A stretch of DNA of 64,000 nucleotides from Erwinia sp. S63 (GCF_016625195.1 NZ_JACVUP010000009.1:1-64000); one strand, 5' to 3'; shown: positions 41,665-49,536, counted from the first letter of the stretch. Notes: generated from the letters alone by a model not told the origin. Numbers and translations are program-made.

Positions 41665-42867
41665 ATGAATAGAAATAAAAAAGCCGCATTCAGCGGTTTA
41701 GCATCAAACATAACCATGGCATTATCCTTAGCTGTTTTTTCACTGGCGGGGAGCGCTATGGCAAATGCCGCGGAACATCATCAAATCGCTTTAGTGGGTA
41801 CCTGGACGTCGATTCCAGATGCCCCATTAGAGCAGAAACCGGATCATCCTAACGAAGGTTTATATCGCCTCAAGGTGAATGCGGATGGCACTTTAACGCC
41901 ACTTGATGTAATCAAAATGAAAAGCCCATCATGGATTGTAAAATCCCACGATGGCCGCTTTGCCTATACCACCAATGAAGAAAACGCTGGGGCCGTTACC
42001 GCACTGTCCATTGATAAAAGCGGTCAGGTGAAAGTGCTAAATGCGGTGGATAGCCATGGGCAACAGCCGACGCACGCCACCATCAGCCCGGACGGTAAGT
42101 TCCTGTTTGTCGCTAACTACTCGGTGGCGAAAGGCGGCGCGGGCGTCTCGGTGTTCCCGATTCATCATGACGGTAAACTGGGTGAGCAGGTGCAGCACTT
42201 TGCTTTCGACCACGGCACGGGCGCGGTGAAAGGGCGTCAGGATGGCGGTCATGCGCATTCGACCACCTTTACCCACGACGGTAAATATCTGTACGCTGCC
42301 GATCTCGGCGGTGACAAGCTCCATGCGTATCGTTATTACGCCAATAAGGCTGAGCCTCTGGAAGCGGATACCGCGCATGACGTGACCTTTACCGCCGGTT
42401 CTGGCCCGCGTCATATGGTGTTCTCACCAGATGGCAAACATGCCTACGTCACCACCGAAATGGCCGGTGAGATCGCGGTATTTACAGTGAAAGACGATCA
42501 CCTGGATCGCAGCAATACCGTGAAGCTGAACACTGAAAATAACAGTGCTGAATACCGTAGCGGCGGCGGAATTATTCTCAGTCCGAACGGTAAATATGTG
42601 ATTGCAGCGAATCGTGGTTCAGATAATAAGCTGTTGGTGTTTAAAATTGAGGCGGATGGCCAGTTAGGCAAGCCGATCAGTTATAAAGCCAACGGCATTG
42701 AACCTCGGGCGTTCTCATTTGATGGCAGTGGAAAATATCTCTATGTGACTAACGTGTTCACCAACAATATTTCCCTGTTCCATTTCGATGAAAAGAGCGG
42801 TGAGCTGAAAGCGGCGGGCGATGCAGCAAAAGTATCCACGCCCACGGATATAAAGTTCTTTAATTAA
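41665..42867 (+). CDS. Exported seven-bladed propeller, lactonase (Pgl-like) family
   Basis: 400 aa with an N-terminal hydrophobic segment and signal-peptide end (SLAVFSLAGSAMANAA). Repeated blade signature: DGRFAYTTNEENAGAVTALSID, DGKFLFVANYSV, DGKYLYAADLGGDKLHAYRY, DGKHAYVTTEMAGEIAVF, NGKYVIAANRGSDNKLLVFKIE and GKYLYVTNVFTNNISLFHFD. This is the PF10282-type lactonase/6-phosphogluconolactonase-like fold. It is exported, so a periplasmic lactone or carbohydrate substrate is likely rather than 6-phosphogluconolactone. A 10-bp perfect hairpin follows. Confidence 0.82.
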   Translation: MNRNKKAAFSGLASNITMALSLAVFSLAGSAMANAAEHHQIALVGTWTSIPDAPLEQKPDHPNEGLYRLKVNADGTLTPLDVIKMKSPSWIVKSHDGRFAYTTNEENAGAVTALSIDKSGQVKVLNAVDSHGQQPTHATISPDGKFLFVANYSVAKGGAGVSVFPIHHDGKLGEQVQHFAFDHGTGAVKGRQDGGHAHSTTFTHDGKYLYAADLGGDKLHAYRYYANKAEPLEADTAHDVTFTAGSGPRHMVFSPDGKHAYVTTEMAGEIAVFTVKDDHLDRSNTVKLNTENNSAEYRSGGGIILSPNGKYVIAANRGSDNKLLVFKIEADGQLGKPISYKANGIEPRAFSFDGSGKYLYVTNVFTNNISLFHFDEKSGELKAAGDAAKVSTPTDIKFFN

Positions 42868-42874
42868 GCCATTC

Positions 42875-42900
42875 AGTGGGCGCACCCAGATGCGCCCACT
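42875..42900. terminator. Perfect 10-bp hairpin between convergent genes
   Basis: AGTGGGCGCA (42875-42884) pairs with TGCGCCCACT (42891-42900) around a CCCAGA loop, between the propeller gene (plus) and the esterase gene (minus). Lacks a U-tract. Confidence 0.55.
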
Positions 42901-42908
42901 TCACCACG

Positions 42909-43808
42909 CTATTTTACCTGCGACATTTCCAGCAGCGCCTCTTCCATTGATGCACCAAACATTTGTCCGTGGGAAAGTCCCGGATAAAGTTGATAGCGCG
43001 CAGCCGCGCCGTTCTCCGCCATAACTTTGAGCGTAGTGCGCACAGCGCGCAATACTTCAGGTTCCACCGTGTTGCTGTCGCTGCGGCGGTCGCCATTGCC
43101 TTCCATTAGAGTGATCTGCTTATTTCCCTCTCTACGGGTCTGCATCTCACTCAACAGAGAGTTGAAGCCCTGGCCGACCGACGGGCTGGCAGCGAAATAG
43201 CGCGTAAACAGCTGAGAGGAGAGATAGCTGTCGAGCACAAACAATCCGCCGTAGGAGTGCCCCCACAGCGCGCGTTGTTGTTGATTAATATGCAAACCTT
43301 TACTCGCTGCGGGGACGATACGCTGCTCAAGCAAAGTGCGGAATGCGATGCTGCCGCCGCCCTTGCGACCGCGGCTAAAGGTGTATCCTGCCTCGCCATG
43401 CTCTTTATCCGGCGGGGTGTAATCGAAAGTCCGCGCGTTCACATCAAACGGTAAAGTGGTTTGATACCCAACAACCACCAGAACTGGTGGGTTGCCTGCC
43501 GAGAGTTTTTGCAGCAAGGGATCGGTCAGTCTGTCCATCACCGCGTTGCCATCCAGCATCGTGATCATCGGGTAGCCAGATGGCGGTGGCGCTTTATTTG
43601 GCACCGCAGTCCAAACTTTGTAATGCCGCTGGCCATCAGCCGAGTCATATTCACTGATGGAGAAGTGGTAATAAGCGGAGCCTTTGTCGGCGATATTCGG
43701 GCCGAGCGGCGTCATATTGGGGCGTGCAAACGCGCTGGTAGTGATACTGCTGAGTAATAGCAACAAGATGCTCATTGGTCGGTTAAGCGACGAAAATCTA
43801 TAGTGCAT
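42909..43808 (-). CDS. IroE-type siderophore esterase (alpha/beta hydrolase)
   Basis: 299 aa from ATG 43808 (AGGA upstream), signal peptide ending STTSAFA-like. Nucleophile elbow ALWGHSYGGLFVL; the N-terminal YDSADGQRHYKVWTAVP and YPMITMLDGNAVMDRL match IroE/Fes-like enterobactin hydrolases (esterase D family). IroE linearises enterobactin-type trilactones in the periplasm. Lies downstream of the FepA-type receptor on the same strand; a terminator-like hairpin (43865-43886) stands between them. Esterase of another ester is possible. Confidence 0.8.
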   Translation of the reverse strand: MHYRFSSLNRPMSILLLLLSSITTSAFARPNMTPLGPNIADKGSAYYHFSISEYDSADGQRHYKVWTAVPNKAPPPSGYPMITMLDGNAVMDRLTDPLLQKLSAGNPPVLVVVGYQTTLPFDVNARTFDYTPPDKEHGEAGYTFSRGRKGGGSIAFRTLLEQRIVPAASKGLHINQQQRALWGHSYGGLFVLDSYLSSQLFTRYFAASPSVGQGFNSLLSEMQTRREGNKQITLMEGNGDRRSDSNTVEPEVLRAVRTTLKVMAENGAAARYQLYPGLSHGQMFGASMEEALLEMSQVK

Positions 43809-43864
43809 TGCAATCCTGATACGTTGGTTGATCACTGGGCATCATGGCGCAGTGTAAAACAGAG

Positions 43865-43886
43865 CGGTCACCTGCTTAGGTGACCG
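43865..43886 (-). terminator. Intrinsic terminator of the receptor gene
   Basis: CGGTCACCT (43865-43873) and AGGTGACCG (43878-43886) form a perfect 9-bp stem with a 4-nt loop just after the receptor stop. On the minus strand the sequence continues CTCTGTTTTAC. Partial read-through to the esterase gene is possible. Confidence 0.7.
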
Positions 43887-43896
43887 TAGGTTTAAA

Positions 43897-46188
43897 TCAG
43901 AAATGCATCCCCAATTCCATATAGTAGGTGCGTCCTGATTCGTTGTAAGTGTTCGCGCCCGCGCCCCAAAGGTAGGCGCCGGTGGTGGCATTGCCGGTGC
44001 TCTGCGCGTTACCCTCACGGAAGTGGCGTTTATCAAACAGGTTATCGATACCGGCGGTGACATCCAGATACTTCGTGACGTTATAAGTCGCACTCATGCC
44101 CACCAAAGCGTAGGGCGCCACCTGACGGGTTTCGCTGCCCGATGTCGCTTCCCCTTTGTAGTTCAGCTTCTTCGGTTTCTGCCGACCATACCAGGTTAAC
44201 GTTCCCTGAACCGAGAGATCGTTGGTGGCCTGCCAGTCCAGCGTTGAGTTAATGGTGTACTTCGGAATGATCGACAGATAATCGCCGGTGGTTTTATTCT
44301 CGTTATCAATGATGTAGGTGAAGTTATTATTCATTTTCACCGAGTCAGTGATCGGGAAGTTCAGCGTGCCCTCGAGCCCCTGAACCACCGCCTTAGGCAC
44401 GTTTTCCCACTTGTACACATCCGACGTGCCGTTGTTATAAACCGGGCTGTAGCCACCTTCGATTTTGTCGTGATAGTCATTGCGATACCAGGTCAATCCG
44501 GCCTGAATATCGTCATGGTGATACTCAATACCAATCTCTTTGTTGACGCTGGTTTCAGCTTTTAAATCACTATTACCCTGCAAATAGCAGTAACCGGAAC
44601 TGGCATAGCACCCCTGGCCTTTACTGAACAGCAGATAGTTGGGGTTGGTTTGATAGAGATTCGGGGCTTTCCAGGCGCGTGCGATACCCAACTTCAGCGT
44701 GAAGTCGTCACCCAGATCCTGCGAGAGATTGAGCGCCGGACTCCAGTTACTGCCGCTGATGCTTTGATGATTGAAGCGGATGCCCGGCGTCAGGCGAGTG
44801 GAATCAGTCAGCTCGATGTTATCTTCGGCATAGACGCCATAAATATCGGCAGAGCTATACAGGCTGCGTCCATCGCTGGTGATGCCGTTGACCGTGCCTC
44901 CGGCCGTGGTCGTTTCGGTATTTGACGCCGGATCTTTCATCGCCTGATGATTGAATTCCGCCCCGAGGGTCAATGTCTGATTCACCCATGCTTCCAGCGG
45001 GATATTCACCTCAGAATGCAGATTGGTGTCATACAGCGAGATAGTGGAGAAACCTTCATTCGATGGGCTGAAAATCCCGGCTATGCCGCCCGACAGGCCT
45101 TCATTGAGTCGCGTATTACGCGTTTTTTCAAACTGCACGTAGTTATTGGTGGTGACACCGTTATCCCACGCACCGGTGTATTTCAAACTCAATGTCTGGC
45201 GATAGAGCACATTGGTCTCTTTGCCGTAATACTTCTGCACCAGCGCGTTGGTATTGGTGTTCTGCGTATCCCCGGCATACAGATTGCCCTGACGACTAAA
45301 GCCAGCATCGAGTTCCAATGCCTGGCGCGGCATAAACTCCCAGCGTAGGGCAGAGTGGATATCTTTGTTAATCGAACCCTCACGGCCCGAAGGATAACTG
45401 CCGGCATAGGAACCAATACGCGGTGTGGTATGGCTCTCGTTAATGTCCTGCGCGTCAGCCTGGGTTTTACTCCAGTTGCCGGACAGGCGCAGGGTGAGAT
45501 TATCGGCCAGTGCGCCGCTCAGACTGGCGTTATAGCGCTTTGTGGCGCCTTCATCTTTGTGTTCCGGCGCATTGAAGTAGGTATTGAAATTGCCATGCCA
45601 CTCGTCAGTGGTGGGCTTGGTGATAATATTCACCACACCCCCCATCGCACCATTCCCGTAGAGTGCCGCAGCCGGGCCGCGAATCACTTCAATGCGGTCG
45701 ATCATCTCGGGTGGCACCCAGTTGGTATCACCGCGCGTGTCACGCTCATCGCTCCAGCCATAGCGTACTGAATTGCGACTGCTGACCGGCATGCCATCGA
45801 TCAGAATCAAGGTGTTTTCCGGGCCCATGCCACGAATGTCTATTTGACGGTTATTGCCGCGCTGGCCGCTATTGGAATTCCCGGTGAGATTGACGCCGGG
45901 CTGAGTGCGAATAATCTCGGCCACATCGCGCTGGATAGGGTGTTTCTTAATGGCTTCGCTATCGATGGTGGAGACGCCCGGCGCCTGAAGAGTTTGTTCT
46001 CTGGCTGTCACCACCAGGGTGTTTTCAACACTGCTTTTCTTATCGGAAATTGCCAGTGGTTTCTGCTGAGGGTTTTCTGCGGTTTGGCTGTCTCTTGTCG
46101 TGTTGTCATCGGCCTGAACAGCTGGAATCTGTAATGCTGCTGCAATAACGACACTGAGCAGCGAGCGAGCATAGAAATGCTTTGCCAT
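43897..46188 (-). CDS. TonB-dependent catecholate siderophore receptor (FepA/PfeA family)
   Basis: 763-aa outer-membrane receptor with signal peptide (SLLSVVIAAALQIPAVQA). TonB-box-like VENTLVVTAREQ, plug domain (VAEIIRTQPGVNLTGNS, RGMGPENTLILIDGMPV, VIRGPAAALYGNGAMGGVVNIITK) and a 22-strand barrel ending in the YYMELGMHF terminal strand with aromatic C-terminus. Plug length and RYGWSDERDTRGDTNWVPPEMIDRIEVIRG stretch match FepA/IroN/PfeA for enterobactin-type siderophores. ATG 46188 is called; TTG 46197 has the closer AAGGAAG. A Fur box lies 50 bp upstream. Confidence 0.88.
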   Translation of the reverse strand: MAKHFYARSLLSVVIAAALQIPAVQADDNTTRDSQTAENPQQKPLAISDKKSSVENTLVVTAREQTLQAPGVSTIDSEAIKKHPIQRDVAEIIRTQPGVNLTGNSNSGQRGNNRQIDIRGMGPENTLILIDGMPVSSRNSVRYGWSDERDTRGDTNWVPPEMIDRIEVIRGPAAALYGNGAMGGVVNIITKPTTDEWHGNFNTYFNAPEHKDEGATKRYNASLSGALADNLTLRLSGNWSKTQADAQDINESHTTPRIGSYAGSYPSGREGSINKDIHSALRWEFMPRQALELDAGFSRQGNLYAGDTQNTNTNALVQKYYGKETNVLYRQTLSLKYTGAWDNGVTTNNYVQFEKTRNTRLNEGLSGGIAGIFSPSNEGFSTISLYDTNLHSEVNIPLEAWVNQTLTLGAEFNHQAMKDPASNTETTTAGGTVNGITSDGRSLYSSADIYGVYAEDNIELTDSTRLTPGIRFNHQSISGSNWSPALNLSQDLGDDFTLKLGIARAWKAPNLYQTNPNYLLFSKGQGCYASSGYCYLQGNSDLKAETSVNKEIGIEYHHDDIQAGLTWYRNDYHDKIEGGYSPVYNNGTSDVYKWENVPKAVVQGLEGTLNFPITDSVKMNNNFTYIIDNENKTTGDYLSIIPKYTINSTLDWQATNDLSVQGTLTWYGRQKPKKLNYKGEATSGSETRQVAPYALVGMSATYNVTKYLDVTAGIDNLFDKRHFREGNAQSTGNATTGAYLWGAGANTYNESGRTYYMELGMHF

Positions 46189-46236
46189 GATATTCAACCA
46201 CTTCCTTGTAAGAGTAAAAAAGAGAAAATACCTTAG

Positions 46237-46251
46237 TGAGAATGATTCTTA
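46237..46251. promoter_or_regulatory. Fur box before the siderophore receptor
   Basis: TGAGAAT-G-ATTCTTA matches the 7-1-7 Fur consensus TGATAAT-N-ATTATCA at 12 of 14 positions. Located about 50 bp upstream of the receptor start, so iron-repressed expression is expected. Confidence 0.8.
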
Positions 46252-46358
46252 ATTTCAATGATGAGTTTGACTTTTGGTGGCATGTTTCGGGAAAGGCGTT
46301 TTTAACAGGATGTTTACTAACGCAGAGAGGATTTTACCTGAGCAGATTCTATAAACAG

Positions 46359-46375
46359 GGCGGCACAAAGCCGCC
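46359..46375 (-). terminator. Hairpin after the cobalt transporter gene
   Basis: GGCGGC (46359-46364) / GCCGCC (46370-46375) with a 5-nt loop. On the minus strand it is followed by CTGTTTATAG. It marks the end of the nitrile hydratase operon. Confidence 0.55.
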
Positions 46376-46382
46376 ATTGTAC

Positions 46383-47369
46383 TTACAGCGCCCGACGCTT
46401 AGCCCGCTGTGAAAACAGCAGCCATACACCAATGGACGTTACAATCAGCACCCAGCCCATCTGACTGATGATTGCTTCCATCACGCCATCCAGCGCAGGG
46501 GAGATCAGCGTGTTGAGTTGTAACACCGTCGACACTTCATAACAGCCAATCGCGAAGGCCACCACAATTGAGAGTGATGAAATGGCGAGGGTGTAGTTGA
46601 GGCTGCGCAACGGATCGAATTGCGACCAGCGATACAGTTTCAACATCATGACGCCATCGGTGGTATCGATCAGCATCATGCCCGCAGTGAATAAAAGCGG
46701 CATCAACATGATGTGCAGCATCGCTTCGCCACCCGCTGCATGGTTGGCAGACATGCCGAAAATCGCCACTTCGGTTGCGGTATCAAAGCCAATGCCGAAC
46801 AGGAAACCAATCAGGAATAGATGATGGCTTTTGCTCACCATGCGAAACAGTGGTGCGCACAGCCGGGTGAGAACGCCGTGGTGATGGCTCTCCTGCGGGA
46901 CCGGCGTAGCAACGCCACGCAGCAACTGCTGACGTTGGCGAAAACATTGCCACAAAGTGCGGGAGTTAGCCCAGGCGAGCAGCAGCAGAAAAGCACCGGA
47001 GATCAGTGTGCTAATCATGCCGCCAATCTCTTTCACGCCGGGAAACATCTGCTGCAAAGGTTGCGTGGTCAGGGCGAATATCAGGCAGGCGATCAGCACC
47101 ACCGAAGCGTGGCCGAGTGAGAACCACATACCGGCAGTAAACGGGCTCTTGCCCTCATTGCTCAGCTTGCGCGTGGCATTATCAATAGCGGCGATATGAT
47201 CGGCGTCGACGGCGTGGCGCAAACCAAACAGATAGGCCAACAGCGCAACGCTGAGCGCGGCCGGTGAATGCTTAAACGTCACCAACGCTGTACCGATGAC
47301 CAGAAAATTAAACAACATGGCGCCACCAATCACCGCAGCGCCTTTTTGCTTATGACTCAGCACCTTCAT
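46383..47369 (-). CDS. NiCoT-family nickel/cobalt transporter
   Basis: 328-aa, eight-helix membrane protein. The NiCoT signature RHAVDADHIAAIDNATRKL (HX4DH type) lies in the second helix, and further family motifs are LGHASVV, LFGIGFDTATEVAIFG and LFTAGMMLIDTTDGVMM. It imports Co2+ and/or Ni2+ with high affinity. Last gene of the nitrile hydratase operon, 15 bp after the activator gene and preceded by AGGAG; the adjacent alpha subunit has a cobalt-type active site, so cobalt is the probable cargo, as for the NhlF transporter of Rhodococcus. Confidence 0.92.
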   Translation of the reverse strand: MKVLSHKQKGAAVIGGAMLFNFLVIGTALVTFKHSPAALSVALLAYLFGLRHAVDADHIAAIDNATRKLSNEGKSPFTAGMWFSLGHASVVLIACLIFALTTQPLQQMFPGVKEIGGMISTLISGAFLLLLAWANSRTLWQCFRQRQQLLRGVATPVPQESHHHGVLTRLCAPLFRMVSKSHHLFLIGFLFGIGFDTATEVAIFGMSANHAAGGEAMLHIMLMPLLFTAGMMLIDTTDGVMMLKLYRWSQFDPLRSLNYTLAISSLSIVVAFAIGCYEVSTVLQLNTLISPALDGVMEAIISQMGWVLIVTSIGVWLLFSQRAKRRAL

Positions 47370-47384
47370 AAAGACTCCTGAGAA

Positions 47385-47864
47385 TTACCCGACGGCGGCA
47401 AAGACGCGCAGCGGCTGGATCAACGGCTGCGCGGCGTGATGGTCGTGGTCGTGATGATGATGGTGGTGATGATGATGGTGGTGATGGTCATGATCATGCG
47501 GGTGGTCGGGCGGACAGCTGGCGGCAGCGAGATCCACCGGGCTGCCGTGTGGCGTGTTAAGGAACGCCTGGCGCCACTGCTCTTCACGAATCAGCAATTC
47601 GGACATCGGAATTAAATGTTGTTGTGACAGGATCTTTTCCAGGCAGCTCAGCCATTGGCGATAGTAGGCGGTATGAGCGCTTTCATCGCTGCGCTGCGGG
47701 AAGTCGCGGATCTCCTGGGCAAATTGTTCCACCCATTGTGGCCAGCTAAAATAGCCGCGTTGTGACAGGGCCACCGCGATGACAAATGCATCGGCTTCCC
47801 AGGGTTGTGCAAAGGTGGGATCGGCTTCGTTCACCTGAGCAATAATCGCGTTTAACTCATCCAT
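47385..47864 (-). CDS. Nitrile hydratase activator with polyhistidine tail
   Basis: 159 aa from ATG 47864 (GAGG 9 nt upstream; overlaps the beta-C stop by 8 bp). The N-terminal 115 residues match nitrile hydratase accessory proteins/activators (QPWEADAFVIAVALSQRGYFSWPQWVEQFAQEI, YYRQWLSCLEKIL), which are related to the N-terminal part of the beta subunit and help insert cobalt into the alpha subunit. The C-terminal part is unusual: residues ~121-143 contain 18 histidines, 12 in a row, interspersed with Asp. The tail resembles metal-storage tails of HypB or SlyD. A cobalt chaperone/reservoir role is inferred. Confidence 0.87.
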   Translation of the reverse strand: MDELNAIIAQVNEADPTFAQPWEADAFVIAVALSQRGYFSWPQWVEQFAQEIRDFPQRSDESAHTAYYRQWLSCLEKILSQQHLIPMSELLIREEQWRQAFLNTPHGSPVDLAAASCPPDHPHDHDHHHHHHHHHHHHDHDHHAAQPLIQPLRVFAAVG

Positions 47865-48225
47865 GCGCAGCATCCTCACTTTTGCCCTGAATATAGTCGG
47901 ACCAGACGCTCAGGTGGACGCTGAAATTATCGCTATTCTCTCCCCACAACTCGGCGGCACTGAATTTCACCAGGTACACGTACTGCGGTTTCTCCTGTTG
48001 CTCTGCGACCAGCGCATCGGGGAATACGCAGGCGCCGTAGTTGGCAACAATCACGCCCTTTTTCCCACGCGCATAGCGCGGCAGGCGTGTATGACTCAGC
48101 GGATTTAAATTATGCGTGATAATACTATCACCCGGTTGATATTGCGGTGCGACCTCAATATCACGATGGTAATTGGGCGGTGTAGTAATTAAATCCAGGT
48201 AGCCCTGCGGCGAATAAGTATTCAT
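47857..48225 (-). CDS. Nitrile hydratase beta subunit, C-terminal half (separate gene)
   Basis: 122 aa. Matches the SH3-like barrel at the C-terminus of nitrile hydratase beta: QYQPGDSIITHNLNPLSHTRLPRYARGKKGVIVANYGACVFPDALV and YVYLVKFSAAELWGE. It has its own ribosome site (GAGGATACAAT before ATG 48225), 9 bp after the stop of the N-terminal half. In thiocyanate hydrolase the corresponding polypeptide is the ScnA (alpha) chain. It must assemble with the alpha and beta-N chains to form the active enzyme. Confidence 0.9.
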   Translation of the reverse strand: MNTYSPQGYLDLITTPPNYHRDIEVAPQYQPGDSIITHNLNPLSHTRLPRYARGKKGVIVANYGACVFPDALVAEQQEKPQYVYLVKFSAAELWGENSDNFSVHLSVWSDYIQGKSEDAAHG

Positions 48226-48234
48226 ATTGTATCC

Positions 48235-48537
48235 TCAGGCGGAGAGTTCGGTGAGACGCTGCTGCAACTCTTGTTCAGTGAATACGCCGGTTTTACACAT
48301 CAACTGCTCAATGGCAAATAACCAGTGCTCGTAATAACTGGATTGCAGATATTCCATTACGGACATTTTTTCGATTTCATAACGGAAATCATCCAGCACG
48401 ATCTTTCCGCTCATAAAGAACACCAGCGTGGTGGCGAAAATATCTTTTTCCCATTGGCTGTGAAAATGAGGCTCATCGGCTTCAATCTCGATCGGACCTA
48501 AACTCTGCATGCCGCCACAATCGTGGATATTATTCAT
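48235..48537 (-). CDS. Nitrile hydratase beta subunit, N-terminal half (separate gene)
   Basis: 100 aa. Starts MNNIHDCGGMQSLGP, the invariant nitrile hydratase beta N-terminus (M-x-G-I-H-D-x-G-G), and continues EADEPHFHSQWEKDIFA and MEYLQSSYYEHWLFAIEQLM, the helical N-terminal domain. It ends where a fused beta subunit would cross into the barrel domain. GGAG is 7 nt before ATG 48537; a longer reading overlaps the alpha gene and is rejected. Equivalent to ScnB of thiocyanate hydrolase. No frameshift joins it to the next gene: both have proper starts, stops and ribosome sites. Confidence 0.9.
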   Translation of the reverse strand: MNNIHDCGGMQSLGPIEIEADEPHFHSQWEKDIFATTLVFFMSGKIVLDDFRYEIEKMSVMEYLQSSYYEHWLFAIEQLMCKTGVFTEQELQQRLTELSA

Positions 48538-48550
48538 GGTGTTTCTCCGC

Positions 48551-49135
48551 TTAAAGCGTGCGTGTGCCAATCATGGAATCGCGCGTGACCAATGCGGCCA
48601 GTTCGCTCTCACTCTTGCTTTCACTGTCAGCAGGGGGCTGTGGCAGCACGAAGTAACGGATTTCGGCATTGCTGTCCCACACGCGAATCTCCTTATTGGC
48701 CGGGATTGCAGTGCCAAATTCAGCTAATACGCCACGGGGATCGATCACCACACGTGAGCGATAAGGTGTCGATTTAAACCAGATGGGCGGCAAGCCCAGC
48801 ACCGGCCACGGATAGCAGGAGCAAAGCGTGCACACCACCACGTTGTGCACGCTGTCGGTATTCTCCAGCACGTGCAGGGTGGCGGCCTCAAAGCCGGAGA
48901 AGCCAAGTTCATTCACTGCCTCGCGGCCATTCTCGAGCAGGCGCGCTTTGAAGGCGGGATCGCACCAGGCTTTCGCCACCACCTGCGCACCATTGCGGGG
49001 TCCGACTTTGGTTTCGAAATAATCCACGATGGTGTCAGTAACCTCCTGACTCAGAAAGCCCTTTTCTGACAACAGGGATTGGATAGCACGAATCTTTAAC
49101 GCGGCATCCGAAGGTAATACCGAAGGGTCCGACAT
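48551..49135 (-). CDS. Nitrile hydratase alpha subunit, cobalt type
   Basis: 194 aa. The metal-binding active site is [14 protein letters not shown] with Cys102, Cys105 and Cys107 (C-T-L-C-S-C). Thr after the first Cys and Tyr after the last mark the low-spin Co(III) class (Fe enzymes have C-S-L-C-S-C-T). Cys105 and Cys107 would be oxidised to sulfinic and sulfenic acid. Downstream [23 protein letters not shown] is also standard. It hydrates nitriles to amides. First gene of a five-gene operon; GAGGAG precedes ATG 49135. SCNase gamma has the same motif, so thiocyanate as substrate is an alternative. Confidence 0.93.
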   Translation of the reverse strand: MSDPSVLPSDAALKIRAIQSLLSEKGFLSQEVTDTIVDYFETKVGPRNGAQVVAKAWCDPAFKARLLENGREAVNELGFSGFEAATLHVLENTDSVHNVVVCTLCSCYPWPVLGLPPIWFKSTPYRSRVVIDPRGVLAEFGTAIPANKEIRVWDSNAEIRYFVLPQPPADSESKSESELAALVTRDSMIGTRTL

Positions 49136-49270
49136 AATGGCTCCTCAAAAGATTTTTACTGATGAGATGAATGAGTGTGTGAGTGACGTTAACGCTTCTG
49201 GTAATTACATCTTTGTTGATGCTGCCATTCGCTGTGTTTGAGCGGACAGCGTAGTGTTAAAAGATTTAAT

Positions 49271-49287
49271 TGCACCGTGCTGGTGCT
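49271..49287. promoter_or_regulatory. NtrC-type enhancer site
   Basis: TGCACC-GTGCT-GGTGCT: the two 5-bp half sites GCACC and GGTGC are perfect complements with the canonical 5-bp spacer of NtrC sites. About 155 bp upstream of the sigma-54 promoter. A weaker site, TGCTTT-AATTA-AGTGCA, lies 20 bp further on (49291-49307), in helical phase with it. Confidence 0.75.
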
Positions 49288-49425
49288 GATTGCTTTAATT
49301 AAGTGCAGTAAAGTGAGGTGGCTGAAATTAATTAAGGTTGGGCGGGATTAAATGCATTAATACTTCTCGTTGACGTCGCTTCTGCTGGCAGGGAATAAGA
49401 TTAATTTAAGCGGCCGGGCAGGTTT

Positions 49426-49441
49426 TGGCCCACTTATTGCT
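49426..49441 (+). promoter_or_regulatory. Sigma-54 (-24/-12) promoter
   Basis: TGGCCCACTTATTGCT: GG and GC separated by exactly 10 nt, with TTGCT at -12, very near the consensus TGGCAC-N5-TTGCW. Start of transcription predicted near 49452, giving a leader of ~130 nt before the transporter gene. A poorer match (GG-N10-GC, 49469-49482) lies downstream. Confidence 0.75.
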
Positions 49442-49486
49442 AATCTAAATAATGTGCCCCAATGTTGTGGCCCTTTTCTCGCATTA

Positions 49487-49508
49487 ATGCAGACAGCGCT
49501 GTCTGTGT
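49487..49508 (+). promoter_or_regulatory. Leader hairpin with A1/G4 hexaloop, candidate ANTAR target
   Basis: The stem around CAGAC/GTCTG encloses the 6-nt loop AGCGCT (49495-49500), with A at position 1 and G at position 4, the loop pattern bound by ANTAR proteins; two G-U pairs and an A-U extend the stem. It lies in the transcribed leader of the operon whose downstream gene encodes an ANTAR protein. Only one such hairpin was recognised, whereas ANTAR targets normally have two. Confidence 0.5.
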
Positions 49509-49521
49509 ATCCGCTTATCTC

Positions 49522-49536
49522 TTCCGGTTCCCGGAA
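49522..49536 (+). terminator. Leader hairpin followed by U-rich sequence, candidate attenuator
   Basis: TTCCGG-TTC-CCGGAA, a perfect 6-bp stem, is followed by TACTTCATCTTTATTTATT. As the last structure before the first gene of the operon it may be a weak intrinsic terminator that the ANTAR protein relieves. Confidence 0.4.

Noticed and set aside
46383-49135. Naming the operon thiocyanate hydrolase outright
   Set aside because: The chain architecture is that of SCNase, but the alpha chain motif occurs in both enzyme types and the amide transporter and amidase context favours nitriles; substrate left open.
49418-49431. A minus-strand -24/-12 element that could drive the nitrile hydratase operon
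   Set aside because: Only the GG-N10-GC spacing matches; the flanking bases depart from consensus and it is nearly 290 bp from the gene.
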